A DNA stretch of 64,000 nucleotides, taken from NCBI GenBank assembly GCA_023622765.1, contig JAMNYO010000125.1, forward strand, positions 1 to 64,000, written 5' to 3'. Positions 51,562 to 60,887 of this stretch are shown one piece after another (the first letter of the stretch is position 1; every line of letters begins with the position of its first letter). A model generated the notes under the pieces. That model did not search any database. It saw only the letters and a program-made list of their open reading frames with translations, and had not been told where the DNA came from. The translations under genes and the position numbers were made by a program. Origin of the DNA: Bacteroidota bacterium. Its GTDB lineage: Bacteria > Bacteroidota > Bacteroidia > Bacteroidales > Dysgonomonadaceae.

Positions 51562-52119
51562 TTAATTTCCTACGAGGTGAGCCAACTTTTTTTGCAACTG
51601 CTTTTTCGCGCGCACCAGCAGTTGCTCCACTGCCCCTTCGGTGGTTTGCATGATAGCAGCGATTTCTCGTTGTGTCAACTCCTCGTACTTGCTTAGTATA
51701 AACGCTTCGCGTTGTTTACCCGGCAGCCCATCAATCGCTTTTCGAATGGCTCGCTCTTTCTCGGTGGCTTCAAGTTGTTGGTGGGCATTTCGCTCCTCGT
51801 CATCCCGGTTGAACAGACTCATCAGGCCCTCTCCGGCATCCATCAGGATATGTCGCCTTTTGTTTTTTTTCACGTGGTTGATAGAGCAGTTCAGCGTGAT
51901 CCGATAGAGCCACGTGGAAAATAGCGATTGCTCTTTGAAAGATTCCAACGAGCGAAACACCCGGATAAACACCTCCTGGGTAATGTCCTCCGCGTCTTGC
52001 CGAGAATGGACAAAACCCATGGCCACGTGAAACACCCGCTGTTGGTATTTTTCCATCAACAGGCGAAATGCTTCCCTGTCCCCGGAAAGGATCTTCTCTA
52101 TCAACTGCTCATCAGACAT
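51562..52119 (-). CDS. ECF RNA polymerase sigma factor (sigma-70 family)
   Basis: 185 residues, full length. Region 2 (about 10-80): LMEKYQQRVFHVAMGFVHSR, then DAEDITQEVFIRVFRSL and FSTWLYRITLNCSINHVKK. Region 4 (about 120-180): AIDGLPGKQREAFILSKYEE and EIAAIMQTTEGAVEQLLVRAKK. It should direct transcription of its own operon and a small regulon under envelope or metal stress. A 126-bp gap separates it from the anti-sigma gene; no canonical promoter was recognised upstream. Confidence 0.93.
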   Translation of the reverse strand: MSDEQLIEKILSGDREAFRLLMEKYQQRVFHVAMGFVHSRQDAEDITQEVFIRVFRSLESFKEQSLFSTWLYRITLNCSINHVKKNKRRHILMDAGEGLMSLFNRDDEERNAHQQLEATEKERAIRKAIDGLPGKQREAFILSKYEELTQREIAAIMQTTEGAVEQLLVRAKKQLQKKLAHLVGN

Positions 52120-52332
52120 CTGCTCACATTGGGTTGTTTAATAGCTTAGACAATGGAACCTTTTTTTTCCTACGTTCCGGGTGGAATTTTACGGAAAAAA
52201 GGCGGCAAGACCTACGAGACTTACGATGATGGTTGCGAGTATCTTGCTATTTCATTTAGAAAAGAGGGCGACAAAACCACGCGTGTGATTTTGCCGCCCT
52301 TCGCTTTTCGAGCAAGTCTACGGGGTTCACTC

Positions 52333-52450
52333 TTTGCGATAAACCGAACGCAGAGTCCAGCTTGCTCGGGTTGCGCCACGACGAGCCAAAGTGTTGCCGA
52401 GCCAAAGTGTTGCTCCGAAAAACTATATCGCGACGAACGAATATCTACCG
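52333..52450. repeat. Interspersed intergenic repeat, copy 2
   Basis: Head TTTGCGATAAACCGAACGCA at 52333 and tail AATATCTACCG at 52440-52450 match copy 1 (13175-13240). Between them is a 16-bp tandem duplication, GAGCCAAAGTGTTGCC at 52383-52398 and 52399-52414. The rest of the gap 52120-52332 has no convincing gene; GGCGGCAA near 52201 and TTGCCGCC near 52292 form a widely spaced inverted repeat. Confidence 0.6.
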
Positions 52451-52456
52451 GATAAG

Positions 52457-55267
52457 TTATTCCCCCGTTTCCGGTACCATGATCACCGTCTTCACGTTGC
52501 CCTGATCTAACAGTTTCGCGGTGAAGGCCTGGATATCTTGTGGCGTTATGGCGTTGACCGTTTCGAGGTAGTTACTATGGTTGTCCTCGCCGTAAAAATA
52601 CTTGGTGCTCAGGATGCCTAGCCAATAGCTGTTCTCCTTCAGGTTCTCGTCATAACTCTTGTTGAGGTACTCCTTCACCTTCGTGAAGTCGCTTTCCCGC
52701 GGTCCGTTGGTCGCTATCTCCTTCAGCTCGTTGAGGATGATCCCGTTGAGGTGTTCCATCCTTTCCGTGTCGGGGTCAGTATCGAACATGATTTGAAGCA
52801 TGGTCTGCCCTTCCGGGTAGCGGGCAATGGAGCCACCGGTACCCACGCCATAGGTACCTCCCTCCTCTTCCCTTACCTTCTCAGTGTAGACGATGTCTAG
52901 TATCTGATCCAGCATGCTCATAAGTAGCTGGTTTTTCTGGGTGCGCTCCATGTTGCCGCAGACCACGTTGAAGACCGACGATTTCGGGTTCTGCATGGCT
53001 CGTGGGAAGAGGTGTTTTTCGCTGCCCTCGCGCAGGTCGAGGGGTACCTTCACGAACTCTTTCTTGTCTGCGCTGCCCGGTAGCGAGGCCAGGTACTGCT
53101 CGATGACCGGTTGAACCGCCTCCTCGTCGATGTTGCCCACGAAGGTGAAGATGAAGCTGCCGGGGTTACTGAACAGCTCTTGGTACATCTCCATGGTGCG
53201 GTCGTAATCGATCATCTTCAGGTCCTCCGTTTTCACCCGGGTGGCCAGTGGGTTGTCACCGTAAATCGCGTAGTTGACAGAATCGCTGAACGCCACCATT
53301 GGCTCGGCGTCTTGGTTCTTCAACTGTGTTTCCATTCGTTGCATGAACGACTGGAAGGCGTCCTGGTCTTTCCTGGGGGCGGTGAAGTAGAGGTACACCA
53401 GCTGGAGCATCGTTTCGAAGTCCTTGATAGAGGATGAGCCGCTGAAGCCTTGCGTGATGAGGCTTACCGAGGGACGGGCCGATGCCGTCTTCCCGGCCAA
53501 CACCTTGGGAAGGTCGGTACTGCTGAAGTTGCCCACACCGCCCAGCGTGATCAGGGAACCCATCATCCGGCTGTTGATCGGGTTTTCTTGGGCGAACAGT
53601 GAGTATCCGCCGCTGCTCGTTGCCGACATCACGATCTGGTCGTCCTTGAAGTCGGTTTTCTTCAAAATCACCTGCATACCGTTCCCCAGGGTCCACACGG
53701 AGGCGTCCATCGCCTCATCCCGCTCTTTCTTCACCACCTGTCCCGGGGCGGGGGGATTGGCCACCAGGGGCTCGTCGATCGCCTCGCCAGCGTATGGCTC
53801 GATCTCCTCGGCCCGTGTTGCGGCCAGGACTCCCAATAGTGCCTCTTCGCTTGGGTAGGTCAACCCCTCTTTCTCGGGGCCGGTTACCGCGATTACGATG
53901 TTATTATCTCCGATGAGTTGCGCGATGGTTTGGTTGATTGCCTCCACCGGTATGTTGGGTGCTATCGCTTGAATGAACTGGTACTCGAAATCGATGCCCG
54001 GGATGGGTTCACCATCGGTGAAAGCCCTGACGTACTCTTGCGTGTAGGCGGAGTTGCGCTGCTTATCGCGGTTGTTGTACGCGTCCTCGTAGCTCTTGAT
54101 GATGTTGGTGCGGGCCACCTCGTACTCTGCCGCGGTAAAGCCGTGTCGCTTCACCCGCTCCGTCTCGCGTACCATGGCTGCCAACGCTGGCTCGATCTTA
54201 TCCTCGGCGCTGCTGGCCACAACCGTCCATGCGTCCTTTGTCTGCGCCACGAAATAGTCACCGTCGTACGCGTAGGCAGAGGTGAACGGCGCATCAGGCT
54301 TCTGGATGATCTCCGAGAGGCGGAGGTTCATCATGGAGGAGACCGCGTTGAGCAGGTAGCTGGTGATGTAGCCCAACTGCGTGTTTTTCAGCTCATCGGG
54401 TAGGGGATCGTGCTTGTAGAACAGGAGCAACTGGGTACCCCGGGCCTCCTTATCGGTGGCGAGGGCCACTATGGGCTCCTCGTTGTCGGGCACCGGGAAG
54501 TAGACCCGTTCTGCACGCTCCTCATCGAGTGGGATGGCCGAGAAGAGCTCTACCACTTTTTGTTCCATCGCGTCGGCGTCAAAATCACCAACGATGATGA
54601 TGCCCTGCAGGTCGGGTCGATACCACTTGTGGTAGTAGGCCCGTATCTCTTCCGGTTTGAAGTTGTTGATCACATCGATGCTCCCGATAGGCATGCGGTT
54701 AGCGTACTTGCTACCTGGATACATCTTGGGGAGCAGTTGGTCCCAGAGGCGTTGCTGCGCCCCTCCGCGGGTGCGCCATTCCTCCCGTATCACGCCCCGC
54801 TCGCTCTCCAGTTCCTCCTCTTCGAGCGCGATGGCGCACGACCAGTCGTGCAGCACGAGCAGTGCCGAATCCATCAGGTTCTGGTTGGTGGTGGGGATGT
54901 TGCTGATGTAGTATACCGTCTCGTCGAACGAGGTGTAGGCGTTGATGTTGGTTCCAAACTTGATACCGTTGTCTTGCAGGTAGTTGAGCATGGTTTTTTT
55001 CGGGAAGTTCTTCGTCCCGTTAAATGCCATGTGCTCCAGGAAGTGCGCCAGTCCCGCCTGGTTGTCCTCCTCCTGCATCGACCCCACTTTCTGGGCGATG
55101 TAGAAGTCGGCCCTATTCTCGGGCAAGCTGTTTTGGCGGATGTAGTAGGTGAGCCCGTTTTCCAGTTTCCCCGTCTTCACCTTCGGGTCTACCGGCAGGG
55201 GAGCGTTTTGTTGCGCATAGGCGACTAGACCTGTTGCGAGCAACAGGAGTGTGATGAATTTTCTCAT
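52457..55267 (-). CDS. M16 family zinc metalloprotease (insulinase/pitrilysin type)
   Basis: 936 residues with signal peptide MRKFITLLLLATGLVAYAQ. The inverted zinc motif HFLEH lies at 75-79, with the downstream Glu in LESERGVIREEW. The protein has the usual two halves: an active N-terminal M16 pair and an inactive C-terminal pair starting at about 510 (VWTLGNGMQVILKKTDFKDD). Periplasmic peptide degradation is the likely role. It stands between an intergenic repeat and the nucleoside phosphorylase gene (41-bp gap). Length and order are normal for Bacteroidales. Confidence 0.93.
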   Translation of the reverse strand: MRKFITLLLLATGLVAYAQQNAPLPVDPKVKTGKLENGLTYYIRQNSLPENRADFYIAQKVGSMQEEDNQAGLAHFLEHMAFNGTKNFPKKTMLNYLQDNGIKFGTNINAYTSFDETVYYISNIPTTNQNLMDSALLVLHDWSCAIALEEEELESERGVIREEWRTRGGAQQRLWDQLLPKMYPGSKYANRMPIGSIDVINNFKPEEIRAYYHKWYRPDLQGIIIVGDFDADAMEQKVVELFSAIPLDEERAERVYFPVPDNEEPIVALATDKEARGTQLLLFYKHDPLPDELKNTQLGYITSYLLNAVSSMMNLRLSEIIQKPDAPFTSAYAYDGDYFVAQTKDAWTVVASSAEDKIEPALAAMVRETERVKRHGFTAAEYEVARTNIIKSYEDAYNNRDKQRNSAYTQEYVRAFTDGEPIPGIDFEYQFIQAIAPNIPVEAINQTIAQLIGDNNIVIAVTGPEKEGLTYPSEEALLGVLAATRAEEIEPYAGEAIDEPLVANPPAPGQVVKKERDEAMDASVWTLGNGMQVILKKTDFKDDQIVMSATSSGGYSLFAQENPINSRMMGSLITLGGVGNFSSTDLPKVLAGKTASARPSVSLITQGFSGSSSIKDFETMLQLVYLYFTAPRKDQDAFQSFMQRMETQLKNQDAEPMVAFSDSVNYAIYGDNPLATRVKTEDLKMIDYDRTMEMYQELFSNPGSFIFTFVGNIDEEAVQPVIEQYLASLPGSADKKEFVKVPLDLREGSEKHLFPRAMQNPKSSVFNVVCGNMERTQKNQLLMSMLDQILDIVYTEKVREEEGGTYGVGTGGSIARYPEGQTMLQIMFDTDPDTERMEHLNGIILNELKEIATNGPRESDFTKVKEYLNKSYDENLKENSYWLGILSTKYFYGEDNHSNYLETVNAITPQDIQAFTAKLLDQGNVKTVIMVPETGE

Positions 55268-55307
55268 GTAAGTACTTTTTAAAATAATGTAGTTATACTA
55301 ATTGTAG

Positions 55308-56180
55308 TTATATCCTATCCAGGACAATTTCGAGGAGCTCTTCGGTGGAGCCCCGGTAATCGGAGTTCGAGTCGAGGGCAACCCGGTTCGCGATGATGGC
55401 GCAGACCGTCATCGCTTTGTGGCCCATCATTTTCGATAACCCCGCGATCGCGGAGCTCTCCATCTCGTAGTTGGTGATGAGGTGCTCCCCGAAACGGAAC
55501 GATTCGATCTTGGCGTTCAGCTCGGGGTCGGCCAGGGGGAGACGCACGTATCTTCCTTGCGGCCCGTAAAAGCCGGTGGCGGAGATGGTAACCCCGCGGA
55601 TCATGCCGTGCCCCACGCGCTCCACCAACTCGCTGTTGGAGCTTATCACGTAGGGCGAGCAGTGAAGGGGCGACCAGTTGACGTGCCGCTTGAAAGCCTC
55701 TTCGAACTCTAATTCGCGTACTCTCTCAGAGCCCGCGTAGTAGTGCAGCAGCCCGTCGAACCCGATCGACTTTTCGGAGACCACGTAGGAGCCCACCGGG
55801 CAGTGCGGTTGCATACCGCCCGACGTGCCCACGCGGACCATGGTAAGTTGTGTGAACTCTTTCTTTACTTCGCGGGTATTGAAGTCGATATTGGCCAGCG
55901 CATCAAGTTCGGTCAGCACGATGTCGATGTTATCGGTACCGATCCCGTGAGAAAGGGCGGTGACCCGCTTTCCCTTGTAGGTGCCGGTCACCGTGTGGAA
56001 CTCGCGGCTGCGGGCGTCCACCTCGATTTCGTCGAACAGGGATGCGGCTACCGTTACGCGATCCGGATCGCCCATCATCACGATCTTAGGCGATAGATTC
56101 TCCGGTTTCACGTGCAGGTGAAACGCACTCCCATCGGGGTTAATGATGAACTCCGATTCGGGTATGATTCGTCTACTCAT
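55308..56180 (-). CDS. Uridine/nucleoside phosphorylase family protein
   Basis: 290 residues. PNP/UDP phosphorylase fold: PKIVMMGDPDRVTVAASLFD (phosphate loop G-D-P-x-R), VTALSHGIGTDNIDIVLTEL, VRVGTSGGMQPHCPVGSYV and the nucleoside-binding END LITNYEMESSAIAGLSKMMG (E-M-E-S). It splits uridine-type nucleosides with phosphate. The NupG-like permease encoded at 47948-49249 could supply substrate. 23 bp downstream of floA on the same strand, so probably cotranscribed with it. Confidence 0.9.
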   Translation of the reverse strand: MSRRIIPESEFIINPDGSAFHLHVKPENLSPKIVMMGDPDRVTVAASLFDEIEVDARSREFHTVTGTYKGKRVTALSHGIGTDNIDIVLTELDALANIDFNTREVKKEFTQLTMVRVGTSGGMQPHCPVGSYVVSEKSIGFDGLLHYYAGSERVRELEFEEAFKRHVNWSPLHCSPYVISSNSELVERVGHGMIRGVTISATGFYGPQGRYVRLPLADPELNAKIESFRFGEHLITNYEMESSAIAGLSKMMGHKAMTVCAIIANRVALDSNSDYRGSTEELLEIVLDRI

Positions 56181-56203
56181 AGGTGTGGTTTCGTTGGTTG
56201 CCG

Positions 56204-57193
56204 TTACTTCTTGTTGTCCTTGCCTCCCCCTTGCGGTCGGGCGATGGCATCACGCATATCGGTATCGGCTTGGATATTCTCCATCCGGTAGTAGTCCATG
56301 ATCCCGAGATTACCCTTGCGGAATGCTTCGGCCATCGCGATGGGCACCTCTGCCTCGGCTTCAATCACCTTGGCGCGGGCTTCTTGCGCCTTGGCCTTCA
56401 TCTCCTGCTCCAGGGCGATGGCCATGGCACGTCGCTCTTCGGCCCTTGCCTGCGCGATGTTCTTGTCGGCTTGCGCCTGGTCCATCTGCAGCACGGCACC
56501 GATGTTCTTGCCTATGTCGATATCGGCGATGTCGATGGAGAGAATTTCAAATGCGGTACCCGCGTCGAGGCCCTTCCGCAGCACCACCTTAGAGATGGAG
56601 TCGGGGTTTTCAAGTACCGACTTGTGTGAGGTGGATGACCCGATGGACGACACGATGCCTTCCCCAACCCGGGCGAGGATGGTCTCCTCTCCCGCGCCCC
56701 CCACGAGGCGTTTGATGTTGGCCCGCACCGTTACCCGCGCCTTCGCGATCAGCTGGATACCGTCGATCGCCACTGCCGAGACGGGAGGGGTGTCGATCAC
56801 CTTGGGGTTCACCGACATGCGTACTGCCTCCAGCACGTCGCGTCCTGCCAGGTCGATGGCGGTGGCCATCTGGAAGGTCAGTTCTATATTTGCTTTTGAT
56901 GCCGATACCAGGGCGTGCACCACGTTCTCCACGTGACCCCCCGCGAGGTAGTGCGCCTCCAGGTTGTCGCGCGTCACGTTCTTTAGCCCGGCCTTGTGCG
57001 CTTCAATCATCGCGTAGACGATGGTGTGGGGCGGCACCCGGCGGAGGCGCATCAGGAATAGCTGTACCAGCGAGATGCGTACCCCGGCAGAGAGCGCGTT
57101 GATCCACAAGAAAAACGGCACGTAATGGAAGAAAATCAACAGGAAGATGATGATCACGGCGACCGTGATGATCAATGGGAATGATAATGCCAT
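56204..57193 (-). CDS. floA: Flotillin-like protein FloA (UPF0365)
   Basis: 329 residues. An N-terminal membrane-inserted hairpin ([28 protein letters not shown]) is followed by a SPFH-type domain ([40 protein letters not shown]) and a coiled C-terminus rich in Ala/Glu/Lys ([20 protein letters not shown]). FloA forms membrane microdomains. It is paired with an NfeD gene 96 bp upstream, the usual partner. Confidence 0.94.
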   Translation of the reverse strand: MALSFPLIITVAVIIIFLLIFFHYVPFFLWINALSAGVRISLVQLFLMRLRRVPPHTIVYAMIEAHKAGLKNVTRDNLEAHYLAGGHVENVVHALVSASKANIELTFQMATAIDLAGRDVLEAVRMSVNPKVIDTPPVSAVAIDGIQLIAKARVTVRANIKRLVGGAGEETILARVGEGIVSSIGSSTSHKSVLENPDSISKVVLRKGLDAGTAFEILSIDIADIDIGKNIGAVLQMDQAQADKNIAQARAEERRAMAIALEQEMKAKAQEARAKVIEAEAEVPIAMAEAFRKGNLGIMDYYRMENIQADTDMRDAIARPQGGGKDNKK

Positions 57194-57289
57194 AATGCTT
57201 TTGTTTAAATGTTGTTATAGTGAATGGTTTGTTAATTGCTTCTGATTGGTTTACGAGGTTCAAGTGAAGCAGGTAGTTGTGCTGTTTGT

Positions 57290-57772
57290 TCAACCGTTCT
57301 CTCTTTTCTTGACGAGGATGTTGTAGCTCTTCACCTTCACCACCTCCACCTCGGTCTCCTCATCGATGAACTCGCCATCGTACGATTTTCCCTCTACCTC
57401 CACGTCGTTCACCAGCACCTGGCCGATGGGGTTGAGGCGGGAGAGCGCTATGCCGATATCGCCCACCTCGATCTTCTTGAGGTGGCTGACGTCCACGCTT
57501 TCCTCGATATTGGTCTCCAGGGCGATTCGTCGGAGCGAGTTCGATTTGACGAGCCAGACGAAGGCTCCTCCCAATACTAGGGCGGAGCCGGCCAGCGTGA
57601 TGTTTCCCGCCGTGCTGCCCATGAACATGTACGCGTAAACGATCCCCCCGATGATGAAGAGGGCGCCCGCGATCCCCGCGATGCTGACACCGGGGAGCAA
57701 GAATATCTCGATAAGCATGAAGATGATCCCCAATGCTATGAGCCCGATTACAACGATGAGATTAAGTGTCAT
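57290..57772 (-). CDS. NfeD family membrane protein (short form)
   Basis: 160 residues with four TM segments (LIVVIGLIALGIIFMLIEIFLLPG; GIAGALFIIGGIVYAYMFMG; and NITLAGSALVLGGAFVWLV) and a C-terminal OB-fold (VGDIGIALSRLNPIGQVLVN; YDGEFIDEETEVEVVKV) that is the NfeD hallmark. It lacks the ClpP-like protease part of the long form. NfeD proteins work with flotillin-like SPFH proteins, here FloA directly downstream. 5 bp after the TPR/PD40 gene, so cotranscription is likely. Confidence 0.92.
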   Translation of the reverse strand: MTLNLIVVIGLIALGIIFMLIEIFLLPGVSIAGIAGALFIIGGIVYAYMFMGSTAGNITLAGSALVLGGAFVWLVKSNSLRRIALETNIEESVDVSHLKKIEVGDIGIALSRLNPIGQVLVNDVEVEGKSYDGEFIDEETEVEVVKVKSYNILVKKRENG

Positions 57773-57777
57773 AATGT

Positions 57778-59214
57778 TTAATTGAAAATGCTGCGTATCT
57801 CTTGGTTCCTCGCTTGGATCTCCAAGCGTTCTATCTCTTTGTAAAGCGTGGATGCCTCCCTCTCCATGCGGAGGATCTCGTTGCGCAAGGAGCCGCTGTC
57901 GCTACCCCCGGTGGCGTACCGTTCCCTTTGCCCGGCAAGCTCTTGGTTCAGTTCCCGCAGTTGGTTCGACAGCCCGCGCGCCTGGGAGTAGATGGAGCGT
58001 GCCTGGCTATCTTTGAAATCAGACAGCAAATGGTAGGTCACCTGGTCATTGATCACGAAGACAAACTCGCCCGTGGCACCCTGCTCCGTGACCGCTTTCT
58101 CTTGTGCCGATGCCCTCAACGCGGAGTAGTCGGCATTCTGTCGCCATGAATCCCGGATGGAGGCGATCGCGGCACGGCGTGCCATGTAGGTTTTCTCCTT
58201 CCCTTCAATTAGGGTGACCCGTTCGTTGGGGATAAAGGTGTAGACACAGACCTGTCCTTCCGGTTGGAAACGGTCTGACGCGAACCACCCGATACCTTTC
58301 TGCTCGTCGATGGCCATCATGTAGTCATTGAAGGGCGAGTTGAACGGCATGTTCAGCTGGTTGGGTACCAGGTAGCTGTCCGTTGCCAGGTTGTATCGGG
58401 TCACGTACAGGTCGTATCCCCCAAAGGATTGATGGTCGGTGGAGGCGAAGTAGATCGTGAGGCCGTCGCTCATCACGAATGGATAGGCCTGGCGGCCGGT
58501 GGTGTTGATCGTTTGGGGCAGGGCCTTCTCGTTGCCAAACTCATCAAGCAGCTTCTCCATCGTGAACAGGTCGGTATTACCAGTCTCGTTCCCCCACACG
58601 TCATCGCTTCGGGCGAAGAAGACCTTGTTTTGCCGTTCGTTCATGTAGAGTGTCTCCCCGGCTTTTGTCGGCCCCTTGAGAAATTGGCCCAGGGGCATCA
58701 ACGAGCCAGCAGCGCGGCTAAGATTGTATGCAGATAGGAAGTCGCTCTTGGGAACCACCACGCTGTCGATAAGCTGAACATCTTCGGTGCGGCTCACCGC
58801 GCGTTGCAGCTTGTCGGCATACTCCCGCTCCTGTTCCAACCGCCCCAGCGCTTCGTTGTTTCTCCGATGAACCTTCTGGTACTTCTCGAACTCCTTTTCT
58901 GCCTCCTCGAAGCGGTACAACTTCACGAGCAGTTTGCCCAGGTAGAGGTAGCCCTCGGGGATCTTTTTGGAGGAGGCGAACTCGAGGTATCCCTTCGCTT
59001 CCAATATCTTGCCCGTTTCGTAGAGGCAGACGCCCATCCACTGGTTGAGGGGCGCGTTGTCGGGCTTCTCTTGATATTCTCGTTGGAAAACGGGCAGCGC
59101 CTCGGCGTACCGTCCCTCCAGGTACCAAACCTTCGCCTCATCCAGCGATTGAGCGTGGAGCGGTGTAGCCAGCAATATGAAAAGGAAAATGGCCTGTATA
59201 TATCGAATTCTCAT
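57778..59214 (-). CDS. Secreted TPR protein with PD40/WD40-like beta-propeller repeats
   Basis: 478 residues from the ATG at 59214 ([22 protein letters not shown]), a clear signal peptide; an in-frame extension to 59271 is not signal-like. Two to three TPR units come first ([39 protein letters not shown]), then PD40-like strands ([62 protein letters not shown]) and a C-terminal coiled coil ([16 protein letters not shown]). Similar proteins belong to gliding/secretion or outer-membrane assembly sets, but no OmpA domain is present. Function unknown. Confidence 0.82.
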   Translation of the reverse strand: MRIRYIQAIFLFILLATPLHAQSLDEAKVWYLEGRYAEALPVFQREYQEKPDNAPLNQWMGVCLYETGKILEAKGYLEFASSKKIPEGYLYLGKLLVKLYRFEEAEKEFEKYQKVHRRNNEALGRLEQEREYADKLQRAVSRTEDVQLIDSVVVPKSDFLSAYNLSRAAGSLMPLGQFLKGPTKAGETLYMNERQNKVFFARSDDVWGNETGNTDLFTMEKLLDEFGNEKALPQTINTTGRQAYPFVMSDGLTIYFASTDHQSFGGYDLYVTRYNLATDSYLVPNQLNMPFNSPFNDYMMAIDEQKGIGWFASDRFQPEGQVCVYTFIPNERVTLIEGKEKTYMARRAAIASIRDSWRQNADYSALRASAQEKAVTEQGATGEFVFVINDQVTYHLLSDFKDSQARSIYSQARGLSNQLRELNQELAGQRERYATGGSDSGSLRNEILRMEREASTLYKEIERLEIQARNQEIRSIFN

Positions 59215-59295
59215 TGAGTCGTTTAATTTTGGACGGTTCAAAGATAGCAATTTGTTTCCTTTTAGCTCCATATTTCTTCGGATAATTTATTTTTA

Positions 59296-59303
59296 TACCT
59301 TTG
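59296..59303 (+). promoter_or_regulatory. -7 promoter box for guaA
   Basis: TACCTTTG matches TAnnTTTG, 35 bp before the ATG at 59339. No TTTG at consensus spacing. This placement supports 59339 as the start and argues against longer in-frame starts upstream. Confidence 0.55.
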
Positions 59304-59338
59304 TTGTCTCGAATTGGCCACGTTTCATTTCATACGTT

Positions 59339-60778
59339 ATGCAAGAGAAAATAGTTATCCTCGATTTTGGTTCACCGACCACGCAACTCATAGGGCGCCG
59401 CGTGCGGGAGTTGAACTGTTATTGCGAAATTTTTCCTTATCACAAGTTTCCTGTTGATGATCGTTCCGTTAAGGGTGTGATCCTTTCGGGTGGCTCTAAG
59501 TCGGTTAACGGCCTTGATTCACCGGGTGCTTCTGCTTCATCAGGCGTTGCCCCGTCGGCAGGCGCTTCAACATCAGCCGATGTTTCATCGTCGGTGGGCG
59601 TTTCCCCCTCAAAGGGGGAACCTTTCTCGTCCAACGTACCCTACCTGTTAGCGACAAAACTAAACGAGCTGTGCGGGAAGTACCCCCTGTTGGTGGTTAG
59701 TCCCGAGGGAGATAAGGCAGCCCACGGTAATTTCCCGGTAGAGATACAGGTCCACTCCCCGGAGTTGTTTCATACCGGGGAGGGACTGAAATTACTGGAA
59801 GGCTTCCTGGTGACTTGTGGCGTGAAGAGGGATTGGACCCCCGCGTCTTTTATCGAGACCACCGTGCGGCAGCTCAAGGAGATGTTGGGCGATGACAAGG
59901 TGATCCTTGCCCTCTCCGGGGGGGTGGACTCATCGGTCACCGCGGTACTGTTGAATAGGGCTATCGGGAAGAACCTTACCTGTATTTTCGTGGATCATGG
60001 GTTGTTGCGAAAGGACGAGTTCGAGACCGTGTTGGAGAACTATGAGCATTTGGGGCTTAACGTGATTGGCGTGGATGCGAAGGAGCATTTCTACCGGGAG
60101 CTGCAAGGGGTAACCGATCCGGAGCAAAAACGGAAGATTATCGGGAAAGGGTTTATCGACCTGTTCGAGAGCGAGGCGAAAAAGCTGGAGGGGATCCAAT
60201 GGCTTGCCCAGGGGACCATCTACCCCGATATCATCGAGTCGATCTCCCTCACCGGTACCACCATCAAAAGTCACCACAACGTGGGGGGACTGCCCGAGAA
60301 AATGCACCTGAAGCTATGTGAGCCGCTAAAGATGCTGTTCAAGGACGAAGTGCGCGCGGTTGGGCTGGAGCTTGGGATGGCGCCTCACCTGATTCATCGC
60401 CACCCGTTCCCCGGCCCCGGGTTGGGTATCCGTATCTTGGGGGAGATCACCCCGGAGAAGGTACGTATTACTCAGGAGGCCGATGCCATCTTTATCTCCC
60501 ACCTGCGCTCTTCCGGTATGTACGACCGGGTGTGGCAAGCAGCTGCCATCCTGTTGCCGGTTCGGTCGGTGGGCGTCACGGGTGGCGAACGCACGTATGA
60601 GTACACCATCGCCTTGCGGGCCGTGAGCTCCATCGATGCCATGACGGCCGACTGGGTTCACCTGCCTTACGACTTTCTGGCGACGGTCTCCAACGAGATT
60701 ATCCATCAGGTGAAGGGGGTAAATCGCGTGGTGTACGATATCTCTTCCAAGCCGCCCGCGACCATCGAGTGGGAATAG
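59339..60778 (+). CDS. guaA: GMP synthase with intact synthetase domain but degenerate glutaminase domain
   Basis: 479 residues from the ATG at 59339 ([20 protein letters not shown]), shorter than the usual 505-525. The ATP-pyrophosphatase domain is complete: [11 protein letters not shown] at 191-200, [11 protein letters not shown], the C-terminal dimerisation domain with [16 protein letters not shown] and the end KPPATIEWE. It turns XMP into GMP. The N-terminal GATase domain keeps its first strand and GVILSGGS, but then has a Ser/Ala/Gly-rich stretch (61-99). The nucleophile elbow GICYG is replaced by LLVVSPEG (116-124), so there is no catalytic Cys, and about 75 residues before the HPE triad are missing (here VHSPELFH). 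It may use free ammonia, or a separate amidotransferase. Either could be checked genetically. Synthetase assignment is secure. Confidence 0.92.
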   Translation: MQEKIVILDFGSPTTQLIGRRVRELNCYCEIFPYHKFPVDDRSVKGVILSGGSKSVNGLDSPGASASSGVAPSAGASTSADVSSSVGVSPSKGEPFSSNVPYLLATKLNELCGKYPLLVVSPEGDKAAHGNFPVEIQVHSPELFHTGEGLKLLEGFLVTCGVKRDWTPASFIETTVRQLKEMLGDDKVILALSGGVDSSVTAVLLNRAIGKNLTCIFVDHGLLRKDEFETVLENYEHLGLNVIGVDAKEHFYRELQGVTDPEQKRKIIGKGFIDLFESEAKKLEGIQWLAQGTIYPDIIESISLTGTTIKSHHNVGGLPEKMHLKLCEPLKMLFKDEVRAVGLELGMAPHLIHRHPFPGPGLGIRILGEITPEKVRITQEADAIFISHLRSSGMYDRVWQAAAILLPVRSVGVTGGERTYEYTIALRAVSSIDAMTADWVHLPYDFLATVSNEIIHQVKGVNRVVYDISSKPPATIEWE

Positions 60779-60887
60779 GTCGGCCGGTGGATGGAGTGCT
60801 GCGGGAGAAGTCACGGCCAGTAGCTGGGTGGCACGGTGGGAGTAAGCCCCGACCGGCAAATGAGGAGCCATGGAATTAGAGCGAAGG

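Noticed and set aside
52153-52455. 100-codon plus-strand open frame between the sigma factor and M16 genes
   Set aside because: Its second half lies in the interspersed repeat and its composition is not protein-like; no family is recognised.
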